Shown one piece after another: positions 51,770 through 60,277 of a DNA stretch of 64,000 bases. Position 1 is the first letter of the stretch. Each line of letters starts with the position of its first letter. Source of the DNA: Amycolatopsis nivea (GTDB lineage: Bacteria > Actinomycetota > Actinomycetes > Mycobacteriales > Pseudonocardiaceae); the NCBI RefSeq assembly GCF_004522235.1, contig NZ_SDLT01000039.1, forward strand, positions 34,964 to 98,963, in the 5' to 3' direction. A program made the position numbers and the translations under genes. Below the pieces are notes generated by a model. That model saw only the letters and a list, made by a program, of their open reading frames with translations, ran no database searches and had not been told where the DNA came from.

Positions 51770-51805
51770 CCGGGGCGATTTCGGCGAACGTCCTACTCGC
51801 CCCGG
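51770..51805 (+). terminator. terminator of the GlxA-type regulator gene
   Basis: CCGGGGCGA and TCGCCCCGG form a perfect 9-base stem around an 18-base loop, starting 6 bases after the stop. Confidence 0.6.
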
Positions 51806-51934
51806 TCACCCGGCAAAGATGCCCCGGTGCGGATCGTTCTCTACGCCGTCTGCGCTTCGGTCGTGGTCGGGCGCATCGGAATCGCCAGGTTCTGGTTCAT
51901 CCGGATGTTCCCGCTGCCGTGAACCGGACGGGGC

Positions 51935-52042
51935 TCAGCCGAGCAGGCCGAGCACCACCATCGACAGGAGGACGACAGCGGTCGAGAACACCGCGACCCA
52001 CGTGCGCTGTGCGGCGGTGAGCTGGGCGGATGTGCTGTTCAT
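51935..52042 (-). CDS. 35-residue single-pass membrane protein
   Basis: From ATG 52042, with AGGA about 7 bases upstream. The protein is MNSTSAQLTAAQRTWVAVFS followed by a hydrophobic helix TAVVLLSMVVLGLLG, i.e. a short polar N-terminus and one C-terminal transmembrane segment. It ends directly after the helix. It follows another tiny membrane protein gene by 64 bases. No family was recognised; the composition is convincing for a real microprotein but conservation is untested. Confidence 0.5.
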   Translation of the reverse strand: MNSTSAQLTAAQRTWVAVFSTAVVLLSMVVLGLLG

Positions 52043-52106
52043 GGCGAGTCCTAGCGGGGCGAGTGCCGATGATTCCGCTGGGATAGCGCCTTGATCTAGC
52101 TCACTG

Positions 52107-52220
52107 TTACCGCTTGTGATCAAGGTCACGTCGGTTGCGCGCGGTGTGCCACAGCACGCCTCCCGCGGCGGCCACCATCAGGCCGAACGAACCCATTCCC
52201 ACTACGAGTGCCTGGACCAT
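52107..52220 (-). CDS. 37-residue single-pass membrane protein
   Basis: From ATG 52220, with a strong AGGAGG 5 bases upstream. The sequence begins MVQALVVGMGSFGLMVAAAG, continues GVLWHTARNRRDLDHKR and ends at TAA. One N-terminal transmembrane helix and a basic cytoplasmic tail (positive-inside) are predicted. The excellent ribosome site supports the call. It is shorter than usual gene-calling limits. It lies between the pterin dehydratase and the 35-residue protein on the same strand, possibly in one transcript. Confidence 0.62.
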   Translation of the reverse strand: MVQALVVGMGSFGLMVAAAGGVLWHTARNRRDLDHKR

Positions 52221-52301
52221 GAGGCCTCCTTCCGTCGCGTCTGTCCGGAAGACGCGCGAAGGGGCCGTTCATGTTGCCAGGGTTGCCGACATCACACCTG
52301 G

Positions 52302-52592
52302 TCAGCGGGCCGCCAGTACCTCGTCGATCTGGCGGGCCAGCGCGAAATCGCGTTCGGTCAGGCCGCCGAGGTAGTGGGTGCTGAGGCGGAAGGTCAGGGT
52401 GCGCCAGCGGATGTCGATGTCCGGATGGTGGTCGGCTTCCTCGGCGAGTTCGGCCACTCGGTCCACCACCTCGATCGCCGCCGGGAAGGACGGGAGTTCG
52501 ACCGTCCGCACGATGACGGCGTCCTCGCGTTGCCACTCCGGGACGGTGCCGAGGGCCTCTTCCACCGCTGAGTCGTTCAATAGCTGCGTCAT
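52302..52592 (-). CDS. 4a-hydroxytetrahydrobiopterin dehydratase (PCD/DCoH)
   Basis: 96 residues from ATG 52592; the longer frame crosses into the riboswitch region and was rejected. Pterin dehydratase signature: EEADHHPDIDIRWRTLTFRL, STHYLGGLTERDFALARQID, with the catalytic His-His pair and later His. It dehydrates 4a-hydroxytetrahydropterin produced by aromatic hydroxylases; in bacteria it may also have other roles. No hydroxylase gene is nearby. Divergent from the thiamine operon. Confidence 0.88.
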   Translation of the reverse strand: MTQLLNDSAVEEALGTVPEWQREDAVIVRTVELPSFPAAIEVVDRVAELAEEADHHPDIDIRWRTLTFRLSTHYLGGLTERDFALARQIDEVLAAR

Positions 52593-52624
52593 CACTCCAT
52601 GGTGTCGGCTACGCTGCGGCATTG

Positions 52625-52718
52625 CCACGGGAGTCCGGTACGCCGGGCTGAGAGGCGGGCCGTCAACCCGCGACCGTTCGCACCTGGATCCGGATCATGC
52701 CGGCGTAGGGAGGCCGTA
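52625..52718 (+). promoter_or_regulatory. TPP riboswitch (THI box)
   Basis: Conserved elements in order: CCGGGCTGAGAGG (pyrimidine sensor, CUGAGA), then ACCTGGATCCGGATCATGCC (pyrophosphate sensor) and GGCGTAGGGAG (3' closing). It precedes thiB by 38 bases. Downstream, CTCCCT (52724-52729) can pair with AGGGAG (52707-52712), or the overlapping CCCTC (52726-52730) with GAGGG of the thiB ribosome site (52747-52751), so control of translation start is likely. Confidence 0.92.
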
Positions 52719-52756
52719 TCGCTCTCCCTCATCCGGCGCAGTGCAGGAGGGGAAGA

Positions 52757-53827
52757 ATGATGTCGCGGACCGTCCGCACGGTGGCAGGCCTCGCCGGGGT
52801 CTCGATGCTCGCCAGCGCCTGCTCGCTGTCCAGCGGCGACTCGGGCGGGTCGTCCGCGAGCCAGGACCAGCAGACGCCGACCGTCACGCTGGTCACGCAC
52901 GATTCGTTCGCCGCCCCGCAGGACGTGCTCGACGCCTTCCAGCGCCAGTCCGGGATCAAGCTCAAGATCCTCAAGTCCGGCGACGCCGGCGCGCTCACCA
53001 ACAAGCTCGTGCTCACCAAGGGCAACCCGATCGGCGACGTCGCGTACGGCGTCGACAACACCTTCGCCTCCCGCGCGCTCAGCGAGGGCGTCTTCCAGCC
53101 CTACACCAGCCCGGAGGCCGACCGCGGCCCGCAGCGCTACTCCGTCGACCCGCAGCACCGGCTGGCGGCGGTCGACCTCGGCGACGTCTGCGTGAACATC
53201 GACCCGGCGTACTTCGCGAGCAAGGGCCTCCCGGAGCCGAAGAGCTACGACGACCTCGCCGACCCCAAGTACAAGGACCTGACCGTCGCGGAGAGCCCGG
53301 CCACCGCGTCGCCGGGGCTGGCCTTCCTGCTCGGCACGGTCGCGAAGTACGGCGAGAACGGCTGGCAGGGCTACTGGCAGAAGCTGAAGGACAACGGCCT
53401 CAAGACCGTCAGCGGTTGGGAGGAGGCCTACACCAAGGACTTCTCCGGCTCGTCGGGCAAGGGCCCGCGGCCGATCGTCGTGTCCTATGCCTCTTCGCCC
53501 GCCGCTGAGTTCGGCGAGGACGGCAAGCCGCGCACCAAGGCGCTGCTCGACACGTGCTTCCGCCAGGTCGAGTACGCGGGCGTGCTCACCAACGGCAAGC
53601 AGATCCCGCAGGCGCAGAAGGTCGTCGACTTCCTCTTGTCGCAGCAGTTCCAGACGACGGTCGCGGCGAACATGTACGTCTACCCGGCGCGCCAGGGCGT
53701 CGAACTGCCGGCGGGCTGGGCCACCGCGGCTCCGCTGCCGCAGGCGCCGGCCACGATGCCCGCGGACAAGGTGCAGGCTGGCCGGGAGAAGTGGATCGGG
53801 GAATGGCGCTCGCTCATGGGCGCGTGA
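52757..53827 (+). CDS. thiB: thiamine ABC transporter substrate-binding lipoprotein
   Basis: 356 residues from ATG 52757 (second codon is also ATG), after AGGAGGGG. Lipoprotein signal with lipobox LASAC (Cys22). It is a periplasmic-binding-protein type II fold of the ThiB/iron(III)-binding group: TVTLVTHDSFAAPQDVLDAF, GDAGALTNKLVLTKGNPIGD and YGVDNTFASRAL. It captures thiamine or TPP outside the cell for the downstream permease and ATPase. Controlled by the TPP riboswitch. Confidence 0.92.
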   Translation: MMSRTVRTVAGLAGVSMLASACSLSSGDSGGSSASQDQQTPTVTLVTHDSFAAPQDVLDAFQRQSGIKLKILKSGDAGALTNKLVLTKGNPIGDVAYGVDNTFASRALSEGVFQPYTSPEADRGPQRYSVDPQHRLAAVDLGDVCVNIDPAYFASKGLPEPKSYDDLADPKYKDLTVAESPATASPGLAFLLGTVAKYGENGWQGYWQKLKDNGLKTVSGWEEAYTKDFSGSSGKGPRPIVVSYASSPAAEFGEDGKPRTKALLDTCFRQVEYAGVLTNGKQIPQAQKVVDFLLSQQFQTTVAANMYVYPARQGVELPAGWATAAPLPQAPATMPADKVQAGREKWIGEWRSLMGA

Positions 53828-55440
53828 TCCCCGCGCGCACTGTCGGGCTCACGCTGCTCGGTCTGCTGCCGGTCGCGTTCCTGGTGGTGTTCTTCGCCTG
53901 GCCGGTCGTGGCGATCGTCGGCCGGGGGTTTTCCGCGGGCGGCGTCGACACGGTGCTCGGCGACCCGCAGACGTGGCGGCTCGCCGGGTTCACGCTGGCC
54001 AGCGCGGCCGCGTCGACCGTGGTCGCGGTGCTCGCCGGGCTGCCGGTGGCGTACCTCCTGGCGCGGGTGCGGCTGCCCGGGGTCGGACTCGCGCGCACGA
54101 TCGTGCTGGTCCCGTTCGTGCTGCCGACGGTCGTCGTCGGCCTGGCTTTCCGGGCGATCTGGCCGGACGGCGGCGTGCTGCCGCTCGTCCTGGCCAACGC
54201 CTTCTTCAACGTCGCCGTCGTCGCGCGGACGGTCGCCGGGCTGTGGGCGCACCTCGATCCGCGAGCGACCGAAGCCGCGCGAGCGCTCGGAGCTTCGCCG
54301 TGGCGGGCATTCCGGTCGGTGACGCTGCCCGCGCTCGGCCCGGCCGTCGCGTCCGCCGCTGCGGTGGTGTTTCTGTTCTGCGCCACCAGTTTCGGCGTGG
54401 TGCTGATCCTCGGCGGCGGGAGTTACCGGACGCTGGAGACCGAGATCTACCTCCGGACGGTCGATCTGCTCGACCTCTCCGGCGCGGCAGCGTTGTCACT
54501 GATCCAGTTCGCCGCCGTGGTCGCCGCGCTGGTGCTCGGGGCGATGGCGCGCCGGAAGCGGGAGAACGCGGTGAAGCTGCGGTCCGCGCAGGTCACCGCA
54601 CGTCGGCCGCGCGGCGGGGAGTGGTGGACGGTCGGTGCCGCGGTCGTGGTGCTCGGGCTGCTGCTGACGCCGATCGTCTCGCTGCTCGTCGAGTCAGCGT
54701 CCGGCTCGGACGGATGGAGCCTCGCCGGATACCGGGCGCTGAACACCGTCGGGCAGAACGACGCCTTGCAGGTCTCCGGCTGGATCGCGGCGCAGAATTC
54801 GCTTGCTGCGGCCACCGACGCGACGCTGCTGGCGATGGCCGTCGGACTGGTCGCCAGCGTCGTGCTGGTGGCGCTTCGGCGTTCGCCTGGCGGGCTCGCG
54901 CGCGGGATGGGCGAGACCATGGACGTCGCGTTGATGCTTCCGTTGGGCGTGTCCGCGGTGACCGTCGGCTTCGGCTACCTCGTGACGCTCGACGCACTGC
55001 CCGGCGACCTGCGCACGTCGCCGCTGCTCGTGCCGTTCGCGCAAGCGCTGGTGATCATGCCACTGGTGGTGCGAATGATCCTGCCGGTGCTGCGCGCGGT
55101 CGACGTCCGGTTGCGCCAGGCCGCCGCGACGCTCGGTGCGAGTCCGTTCCGGGTGTGGCGGGAGATCGACTTTCCGCTGGTCGCGCGGTCGGTGGTGGCC
55201 GCGGCGGGCTTCGGGTACGTCGTCGCGCTCGGCGAGTTCGGCGCGACCAGCTTCCTCGCCCGGCCGGACGCGCCGACGCTGCCGGTGGCCGTCGCGACGC
55301 TGATCAGCAGGCCGGGGGAGCTGAACAACCAGATGGCGTACGCCTCGTGCGCCCTGCTCATGGTGGTGACTGTGGTGGCGGTGGCGTTGATCGACCGGTT
55401 CGGCTCGGTCCGCGGCCGCAGCACAGTCGGGGAGTTCTGA
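53824..55440 (+). CDS. thiP: thiamine ABC transporter permease (fused, ThiP-type)
   Basis: 538 residues from GTG 53824, which overlaps the thiB stop (GTGA); ATG 53803 is an in-frame alternative. Two complete permease halves in one chain give about 12 transmembrane helices. EAA loops ATEAARALGASPWRAFRSVT (first half) and RLRQAAATLGASPFRVWREI (second half) contact the ATPase. The fused form is typical of ThiP and FbpB. With thiB and the next gene it forms the thiamine importer. Confidence 0.9.
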   Translation: MIPARTVGLTLLGLLPVAFLVVFFAWPVVAIVGRGFSAGGVDTVLGDPQTWRLAGFTLASAAASTVVAVLAGLPVAYLLARVRLPGVGLARTIVLVPFVLPTVVVGLAFRAIWPDGGVLPLVLANAFFNVAVVARTVAGLWAHLDPRATEAARALGASPWRAFRSVTLPALGPAVASAAAVVFLFCATSFGVVLILGGGSYRTLETEIYLRTVDLLDLSGAAALSLIQFAAVVAALVLGAMARRKRENAVKLRSAQVTARRPRGGEWWTVGAAVVVLGLLLTPIVSLLVESASGSDGWSLAGYRALNTVGQNDALQVSGWIAAQNSLAAATDATLLAMAVGLVASVVLVALRRSPGGLARGMGETMDVALMLPLGVSAVTVGFGYLVTLDALPGDLRTSPLLVPFAQALVIMPLVVRMILPVLRAVDVRLRQAAATLGASPFRVWREIDFPLVARSVVAAAGFGYVVALGEFGATSFLARPDAPTLPVAVATLISRPGELNNQMAYASCALLMVVTVVAVALIDRFGSVRGRSTVGEF

Positions 55441-56447
55441 TGGCGTTAACGGTACGGGATCTGACTGTCCACTATGGATCGTTCGCCGCGGTCCGCGACG
55501 CGAAGCTGGACATCGCCGACGGCGAGGTGCTCGCATTGCTCGGACCGTCCGGTTCGGGCAAGTCGACGCTGCTGCGCGCGATCACCGGGTTGGAGCCGGT
55601 GTCGTCCGGTTCGGTGTCGTGGGACGGTACCGATCTCGCCGCGGTGCCGGTGCACAAGCGCGAATTCGGTCTGGTGTTCCAGGACGGACAGCTGTTTCCG
55701 CACCGAGACGTCGCCGCGAACATCGCGTTCGGCCTGCGGATGCACGGCGTGCCCCGTGAACGGCACGCGGCACGCGTCGAGGAACTGCTCAAGCTTGTCG
55801 GCCTGGAAGGTTACGAACGGCGACGGGTGACCGAGTTGTCCGGTGGGCAGGCGCAGCGGGTCGCGTTGGCTCGTGCGCTGGCTCCGGAACCGCGCTTGCT
55901 GCTGCTGGACGAGCCGCTGTCCGGATTGGACGCTGGCCTCCGCGAGCAACTGGCGATCGACCTGGCGGATCTGTTGCGGCGCAGCAAGATCACCGCGCTG
56001 CTGGTGACGCACGATCAGGAGGAAGCGTTCACGCTCGCCGATCGTGTGGCGGTGCTCGACGCCGGGGAAATCCGGCAGGAGGGCGCGGTCCGGTCGGTGT
56101 GGAACAAGCCGGTGGACGACGACGTGGCGCGCTTCCTCGGCGTCACGACGTTCCTGGACGGCGAAGCGGCCGACGGCGTGGTGCGGACCGAACTGGGCGC
56201 CGTCGAACTCTCCGGAGTGGACGACGGCCCGGTGAGGCTCGGACTGCGCCCGCACGGCTTGAAAGTGTCCGCCGAAGGGGTGCCCGGCGAAGTGACCGCC
56301 GCGGTGCACCGACGCGAGCATCTGCGGCTCGTCGTCCGGTGCGGAGAGTCCACTGTGGACGCGATCGCGCCGGCCGGGGCGGATTTCCGGGCGGGCGATC
56401 CCGTCCGGCTCGAACCGGATCCGGACGGGATCGCCGTGGTGGGCTGA
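55440..56447 (+). CDS. thiQ: thiamine ABC transporter ATP-binding protein (ThiQ-type)
   Basis: 335 residues; the ATG overlaps the thiP stop (TGATG). Walker A LLGPSGSGKSTLLRAITGLE, Q-loop VFQDGQLFPH, signature ELSGGQAQRVALARALAPEP, Walker B LLLLDEPLSGLD and H-loop VTHDQEEAFTLADRV. A C-terminal TOBE-like regulatory domain of about 100 residues makes it longer than E. coli ThiQ and closer to Fbp/CysA-type subunits. The assignment to thiamine comes from operon and riboswitch. Confidence 0.88.
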   Translation: MALTVRDLTVHYGSFAAVRDAKLDIADGEVLALLGPSGSGKSTLLRAITGLEPVSSGSVSWDGTDLAAVPVHKREFGLVFQDGQLFPHRDVAANIAFGLRMHGVPRERHAARVEELLKLVGLEGYERRRVTELSGGQAQRVALARALAPEPRLLLLDEPLSGLDAGLREQLAIDLADLLRRSKITALLVTHDQEEAFTLADRVAVLDAGEIRQEGAVRSVWNKPVDDDVARFLGVTTFLDGEAADGVVRTELGAVELSGVDDGPVRLGLRPHGLKVSAEGVPGEVTAAVHRREHLRLVVRCGESTVDAIAPAGADFRAGDPVRLEPDPDGIAVVG

Positions 56448-56456
56448 ACCCCCAGG

Positions 56457-57335
56457 TCAGCCGTCTCGGGTGACGAGGCGTCCGTAGGCCAGCGACAGGC
56501 CGACCACGATGTAGCAGGCCGCGCGGACCGCGCCCTCGCCGAACGTCGTCAGCATCATCGGATCCTGGAGCACCGCCGCCGGGGCGATCGTCCAGTCCTT
56601 GGTGAGCAGGAACGGGTGCAGCCACTTCAGCGAGCTGAGGAAGCCGAGGATGGTGAAGACGATGTTCATGGCCAGCACCGAGGCGACCACGAGCATCGGG
56701 TGCTCGGTCCAGCTCGACACCGCCAGCGCGACCGCGCCGACCGCCCACAGCTGCAGCACGATCCAGCCGCCGACGAGCAGGATCCGCAGCAGCGCCTCGC
56801 CGAGCGACAGGGTCGTGCCCGACAGCGTGAACAGCGAATCCGTGCCGTTGATGATCAACCCGGTGATCACACCGGTCACGCACATCGAGAGCACCGCGAC
56901 CACGGACACCGTCGCCACGCCGAACGCCTTGACCGCCAGCAGCCGTCCCCGGCTCACCGGCGCGATGAGCCAGCCGCGCAGCGTGCCGTGCGCGGCCTCG
57001 CCGGCGATCGCGTCCGCACCGGCCATCGCGGAGGCGAGCGGCAGCAGCAGCGTGAGCGTCAGGACCATCGCGGCGATCGGCAGCACGAACGCGTTGTTCA
57101 CCGCGGACGCCAGCAGCGCGCCGCCGCTGTCGTCCGGCGCGTCGCTCCCGGAGCTCTCGCCGACCAGCGTGAGGCCGATCCCGACGACGATCGGCACCAG
57201 CGCCAGCAGCCCCAGCACGGCGAGCGTGCGCGGCCTGCGGAAGATCCAGCGCAGTTCCGCGGCGAACAGCCGGAACAACGGCACCGTGTCGTGCCCGGTC
57301 CGGCTCACCGGAACGGCGACCGCAGCGGTAGTCAT
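56457..57335 (-). CDS. ABC-2 type exporter permease
   Basis: 292 residues with six transmembrane helices. Features: a cytoplasmic N-terminus (RLFAAELRWIFRRPRTLAVL), a large extracytoplasmic loop containing SSGSDAPDDSGGALLASAVN, and AGADAIAGEAAHGTLRGWLI plus PVSRGRLLAVKAFGVATVSV typical of ABC-2 permeases. It overlaps the upstream ATPase gene by 4 bases (ATGA). The 9-base gap to the convergent thiQ leaves little space for a terminator. With the ATPase and LolA-like lipoprotein it forms an exporter unit next to a two-component system. Confidence 0.87.
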   Translation of the reverse strand: MTTAAVAVPVSRTGHDTVPLFRLFAAELRWIFRRPRTLAVLGLLALVPIVVGIGLTLVGESSGSDAPDDSGGALLASAVNNAFVLPIAAMVLTLTLLLPLASAMAGADAIAGEAAHGTLRGWLIAPVSRGRLLAVKAFGVATVSVVAVLSMCVTGVITGLIINGTDSLFTLSGTTLSLGEALLRILLVGGWIVLQLWAVGAVALAVSSWTEHPMLVVASVLAMNIVFTILGFLSSLKWLHPFLLTKDWTIAPAAVLQDPMMLTTFGEGAVRAACYIVVGLSLAYGRLVTRDG

Positions 57336-58336
57336 GCGTCCCCCTCGGATTCGTCGCCAGCCGCCGATTCCCCTTCGGTCAGCCGCGCGAACAGGTCTTC
57401 CAGCCCGGTCCGCGCCCGGGTCGCCTCGTGCACCTCGACCCCCGCTTGCACGAGCACCTGCAGCACTCGCGGCGCGGCCGTCGCGGTGAGGTCGACGCGG
57501 ACGCCGTCCGGGGTCAGCCGGGCCCCGATCCGGTTCTCCCGCAACGTTTCCACCGCGTGCTCGGCGTCCGGGGTGCGCACCAGCAGCGCGGCGTTCCCGG
57601 ACTCCAGCAGATCGGCCAGTTCGCCCTGGGCGACCACCGTGCCGGACTGCAGCACCGCCACGTGCGTACAGGTCGCTTCCACTTCGGCCAGCAGATGCGA
57701 GGACACCACCACGGTCACGCCGTCGGCGTGCAGATCGGCGATGATACGGCGGATCTCCCTGGTACCCGCCGGATCCAGCCCGTTGGTGGGTTCGTCGAGC
57801 ACGACCATCCGGCGCGGCACCAGCAACGCGCTGGCCAACCCGAGCCGCTGCTTCATGCCGAGCGAATAGCCCTTGTAGCGGCGGCGCGCGGCGGCGGAGA
57901 GCCCGACCCGGTCCAGCGCGGCGTCGACCGCGCCGGGGATCGCGGACGACGCCAGCCGCGGTTCGGCCGCGGCGAACCGCAGCAGGTTGTCGCGTCCGGA
58001 CAGGAACGGGTGGAAGCCCGGCCCCTCGACCAGCGCGCCGACGTCCGGCAGAGCGTGCGCGGATTCCTCCGGCATCTTCCGGCCGAGCAGTTCGACCTCG
58101 CCGGCGGTCGGGCGGACGAGCCCGAGCAGCATCCGGATCGTGGTCGTCTTGCCCGAACCGTTGGGTCCGAGCATGCCGAGCACGGCGCCCTCGGGAACGT
58201 CCAGGTCCACGTGGTCCACCGCGACTGTGCCGCGGTAGACCTTGCGCACCCCTCGGGTGCGCGCGGCCAGCGGGACCGCCGGGGCGGGCGCCTCCTCGGA
58301 GACGCCCGCCCCGGTTTCGACCGCGGTGCTGGTCAC
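57332..58336 (-). CDS. ABC exporter ATP-binding protein
   Basis: 334 residues from GTG 58336 (overlapping the stop of the LolA-like gene, GTGA). Walker A LGMLGPNGSGKTTTIRMLLG, signature YKGYSLGMKQRLGLASALLV, Walker B RRMVVLDEPTNGLDPAGTRE and H-loop VVSSHLLAEVE. The C-terminal 80 residues are an extra regulatory domain with GIGARLTPDGVRVDL-like strands. It belongs to the CcmA/BcrA exporter subclass, often serving antimicrobial peptide or lipid efflux; substrate unknown. Coupled to the permease. Confidence 0.9.
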   Translation of the reverse strand: MTSTAVETGAGVSEEAPAPAVPLAARTRGVRKVYRGTVAVDHVDLDVPEGAVLGMLGPNGSGKTTTIRMLLGLVRPTAGEVELLGRKMPEESAHALPDVGALVEGPGFHPFLSGRDNLLRFAAAEPRLASSAIPGAVDAALDRVGLSAAARRRYKGYSLGMKQRLGLASALLVPRRMVVLDEPTNGLDPAGTREIRRIIADLHADGVTVVVSSHLLAEVEATCTHVAVLQSGTVVAQGELADLLESGNAALLVRTPDAEHAVETLRENRIGARLTPDGVRVDLTATAAPRVLQVLVQAGVEVHEATRARTGLEDLFARLTEGESAAGDESEGDA

Positions 58337-59421
58337 TTGGCGCCCAGCGCTTCGTAGAGGACCTGCTCCGGGACCGCGCCGGCGGCGAACCGGCCGTCGT
58401 CGGTCAGGACCGCGCCGCCCACCTTCGTGGTGAAGAGGTAGCCGCTGCCCCACGGGCCGTTGACCCGCTTGGCGAACCGGCTCAGCATCTTCTGCACGTC
58501 AGGACCCTTTTCCTGGCCCTGCGCCTGCTGCTTCGCCTGCATCAGGTCCGCGGGCACCTTGCCGGTGACGACGGTGTCCCAGCCGTCGCCGACGAGCTTG
58601 GTGTCCTGCTTGGCCTCGTTCGCCAGCGCCTTGTCGCGCTCGTCGATCTTGGCCTGCTTCTCGGTCACCTTCGCGCCCTTGGGCGGGGTGAAGGCGAACA
58701 GGTCGGCCGGCTGTCCGGCGAACTCGATCTTGCTGAACGCCAGCTCCAGCGCCGGGGCGGTGGTTCCGTTGCTCAGCACCGAAAGCCGCAGCGGCATCCG
58801 GGTCTGCGAGTCGACCGCGACGCGGATCTCGCGCAGCAGCGTGCGTTCGGTCGGCTTCGGCGTGAGGACCAGCTCGTACGCCGGCCGGTCGGCGACCGTG
58901 GCCGTGCCGTCGACCGCGACGTTGCTGCTCTCGCGCACCTTGGCCAGCAGCTGCTTGGCCGCGGTAGCCGGGTCGGGGGACTGGCCCTCGACCGGCTGGT
59001 GCTTGGTCGCGACGTCCGCCGGGATGGTGGTCTTGGTCGCGCTGTTGGTCTTGGAGTCGTAGTCCCACACGGTGTTGCCGTTGTGGACGATCGTCTCCTG
59101 CGTCTGCCCCTTGGTCAGCGACACCTTCGTCTTGCCCGCGCCGTCGCTGAACACCTGCGCCGAGTCGATGCCGAGCGCGCTCGCCCCCGGGACCGCGCCG
59201 GTCGCCATTTTCGGCAGGCCGAGGTCGTTGCTCACCGTCACCGTGCCGTCGAACGGCGCGGGCTTCGCGGCGACCACCGACTGGACCAGTTCCTCCGCGC
59301 TGACCTGAGGCAGCTTCGGCGCGTCCCCCGCCGAGGCAGGCATCGCCACCACGACCAGTCCGCCCACGCCGAGCGCGGTGCCGACGACGGCCGCGGTGAT
59401 GGCCTTCTTCTTCGGATCCAT
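58333..59421 (-). CDS. LolA-like exported protein of the exporter operon
   Basis: 362 residues from ATG 59421, with GGGAGAGA upstream. N-terminal signal or membrane anchor (KKAITAAVVGTALGVGGLVV, then VAMPASAG). The remainder is a LolA/LppX-like half-barrel: EELVQSVVAAKPAPFDGTVT, VWDYDSKTNSATKTTIPADV and MPLRLSVLSNGTTAPALELA, LFAFTPPKGAKV. Actinobacterial relatives are annotated as outer-membrane lipoprotein carrier or sigma-E regulator (RseB-like). It may bind lipid outside the membrane, as substrate chaperone or sensor for the downstream ABC exporter. First gene of the minus-strand unit, divergent from the two-component system. Confidence 0.8.
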   Translation of the reverse strand: MDPKKKAITAAVVGTALGVGGLVVVAMPASAGDAPKLPQVSAEELVQSVVAAKPAPFDGTVTVSNDLGLPKMATGAVPGASALGIDSAQVFSDGAGKTKVSLTKGQTQETIVHNGNTVWDYDSKTNSATKTTIPADVATKHQPVEGQSPDPATAAKQLLAKVRESSNVAVDGTATVADRPAYELVLTPKPTERTLLREIRVAVDSQTRMPLRLSVLSNGTTAPALELAFSKIEFAGQPADLFAFTPPKGAKVTEKQAKIDERDKALANEAKQDTKLVGDGWDTVVTGKVPADLMQAKQQAQGQEKGPDVQKMLSRFAKRVNGPWGSGYLFTTKVGGAVLTDDGRFAAGAVPEQVLYEALGAK

Positions 59422-59489
59422 CTCGTCTCTCCCTGTGTTCCCGGGCTTTGGCGGGCCCGGCTCCCGGTGCAGACGTTCCACTGCCGAGG

Positions 59490-59539
59490 CTGAGATACCC
59501 CTGAATGTTCGGCCCGTTCAGCTGAGATGGCACTGAGAG
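59490..59539. promoter_or_regulatory. two 18-bp direct repeats, candidate response-regulator operator
   Basis: CTGAGATACCCCTGAATG at 59490 and CTGAGATGGCACTGAGAG at 59522 share 12 of 18 bases and are spaced 32 bases apart (three helical turns). They lie in the promoter region shared by the LolA-like and response regulator genes. Tandem sites of this type suit OmpR-family dimers. Confidence 0.5.
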
Positions 59540-59566
59540 TACGCGCGTCAACTGCACAAACCGGCC

Positions 59567-60277
59567 ATGATGAGGATCGTGAAACCTCGGGTGCTGGTGG
59601 TCGACGACGAACCTGGTGTGCGCAAGGCGCTGCAGCGCGGCCTGCGCGCGGAGGACATGGACGTGGTCACCGCCGCGGACGGGCCGACCGGGCTGCAGCT
59701 CGCGCGCACCGGTTCGTTCGACGTAGTGCTGCTGGACATCATGCTGCCCGGCTTGTCCGGCTACCGCGTGCTGGAACGGCTGCGCGCGGAGAACGTGACC
59801 ACGCCGGTGCTGCTCGTGTCCGCGAAAGACGGCGAGATCGACCAGGCCGACGGCCTCGACCTCGGCGCGGACGGCTACCTCGTGAAGCCGTTTTCGTTCG
59901 TCGTGCTGGTCGCGCAGGTGCGGGCAGTGCTGCGTCGTGCCGGGCCGGACGCGTCGCGCGGCGCGCTGAAACTCGGCGCGCTGGAGGTCGACCGGGCGCT
60001 GCGGCAGGTGCATTGGAACGGTCAGGACGTGCCGTTGAGCCCGCGCGAATTCGGCTTGCTGGAGGTGCTCGTCGGGCGCGCGGGGACGGTCGTGACGAAG
60101 GACGAGCTGCTGCGCGCGGTGTGGGGCGAGGAGCAGGCCGTCACGCGGAATCTCGTTGAGGTGTATGTGGGTTACGTGCGGCGCAAGCTCGACGCGGTCG
60201 GCGCGGGTTCGATCCTGCGGACGGTGCGCGGGCACGGCTATCTCGCCTCCGACGACCAGCTTGACGAGGTCAGGTGA
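59567..60277 (+). CDS. OmpR-family response regulator
   Basis: 236 residues (ATG 59567 or 59570; GTG 59579 possible). Receiver domain: acidic pocket VVDDEP, phospho-acceptor Asp57 in VVLLDIMLPGLSGYRV, and the conserved lysine in GYLVKPFS. The C-terminal winged helix (about 135-236) contains PLSPREFGLLEVLVGRAGTV, then VWGEEQAVTRNLVEVYVGYV. It overlaps the kinase gene by 4 bases. It likely controls itself and the divergent ABC exporter operon through the direct repeats. Confidence 0.93.
   Translation: MMRIVKPRVLVVDDEPGVRKALQRGLRAEDMDVVTAADGPTGLQLARTGSFDVVLLDIMLPGLSGYRVLERLRAENVTTPVLLVSAKDGEIDQADGLDLGADGYLVKPFSFVVLVAQVRAVLRRAGPDASRGALKLGALEVDRALRQVHWNGQDVPLSPREFGLLEVLVGRAGTVVTKDELLRAVWGEEQAVTRNLVEVYVGYVRRKLDAVGAGSILRTVRGHGYLASDDQLDEVR

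Noticed and set aside
51827..51922. 31-residue plus-strand open frame after the GlxA-type regulator
   Set aside because: There is no ribosome site, and it follows a terminator. The hydrophobic composition alone is not enough.
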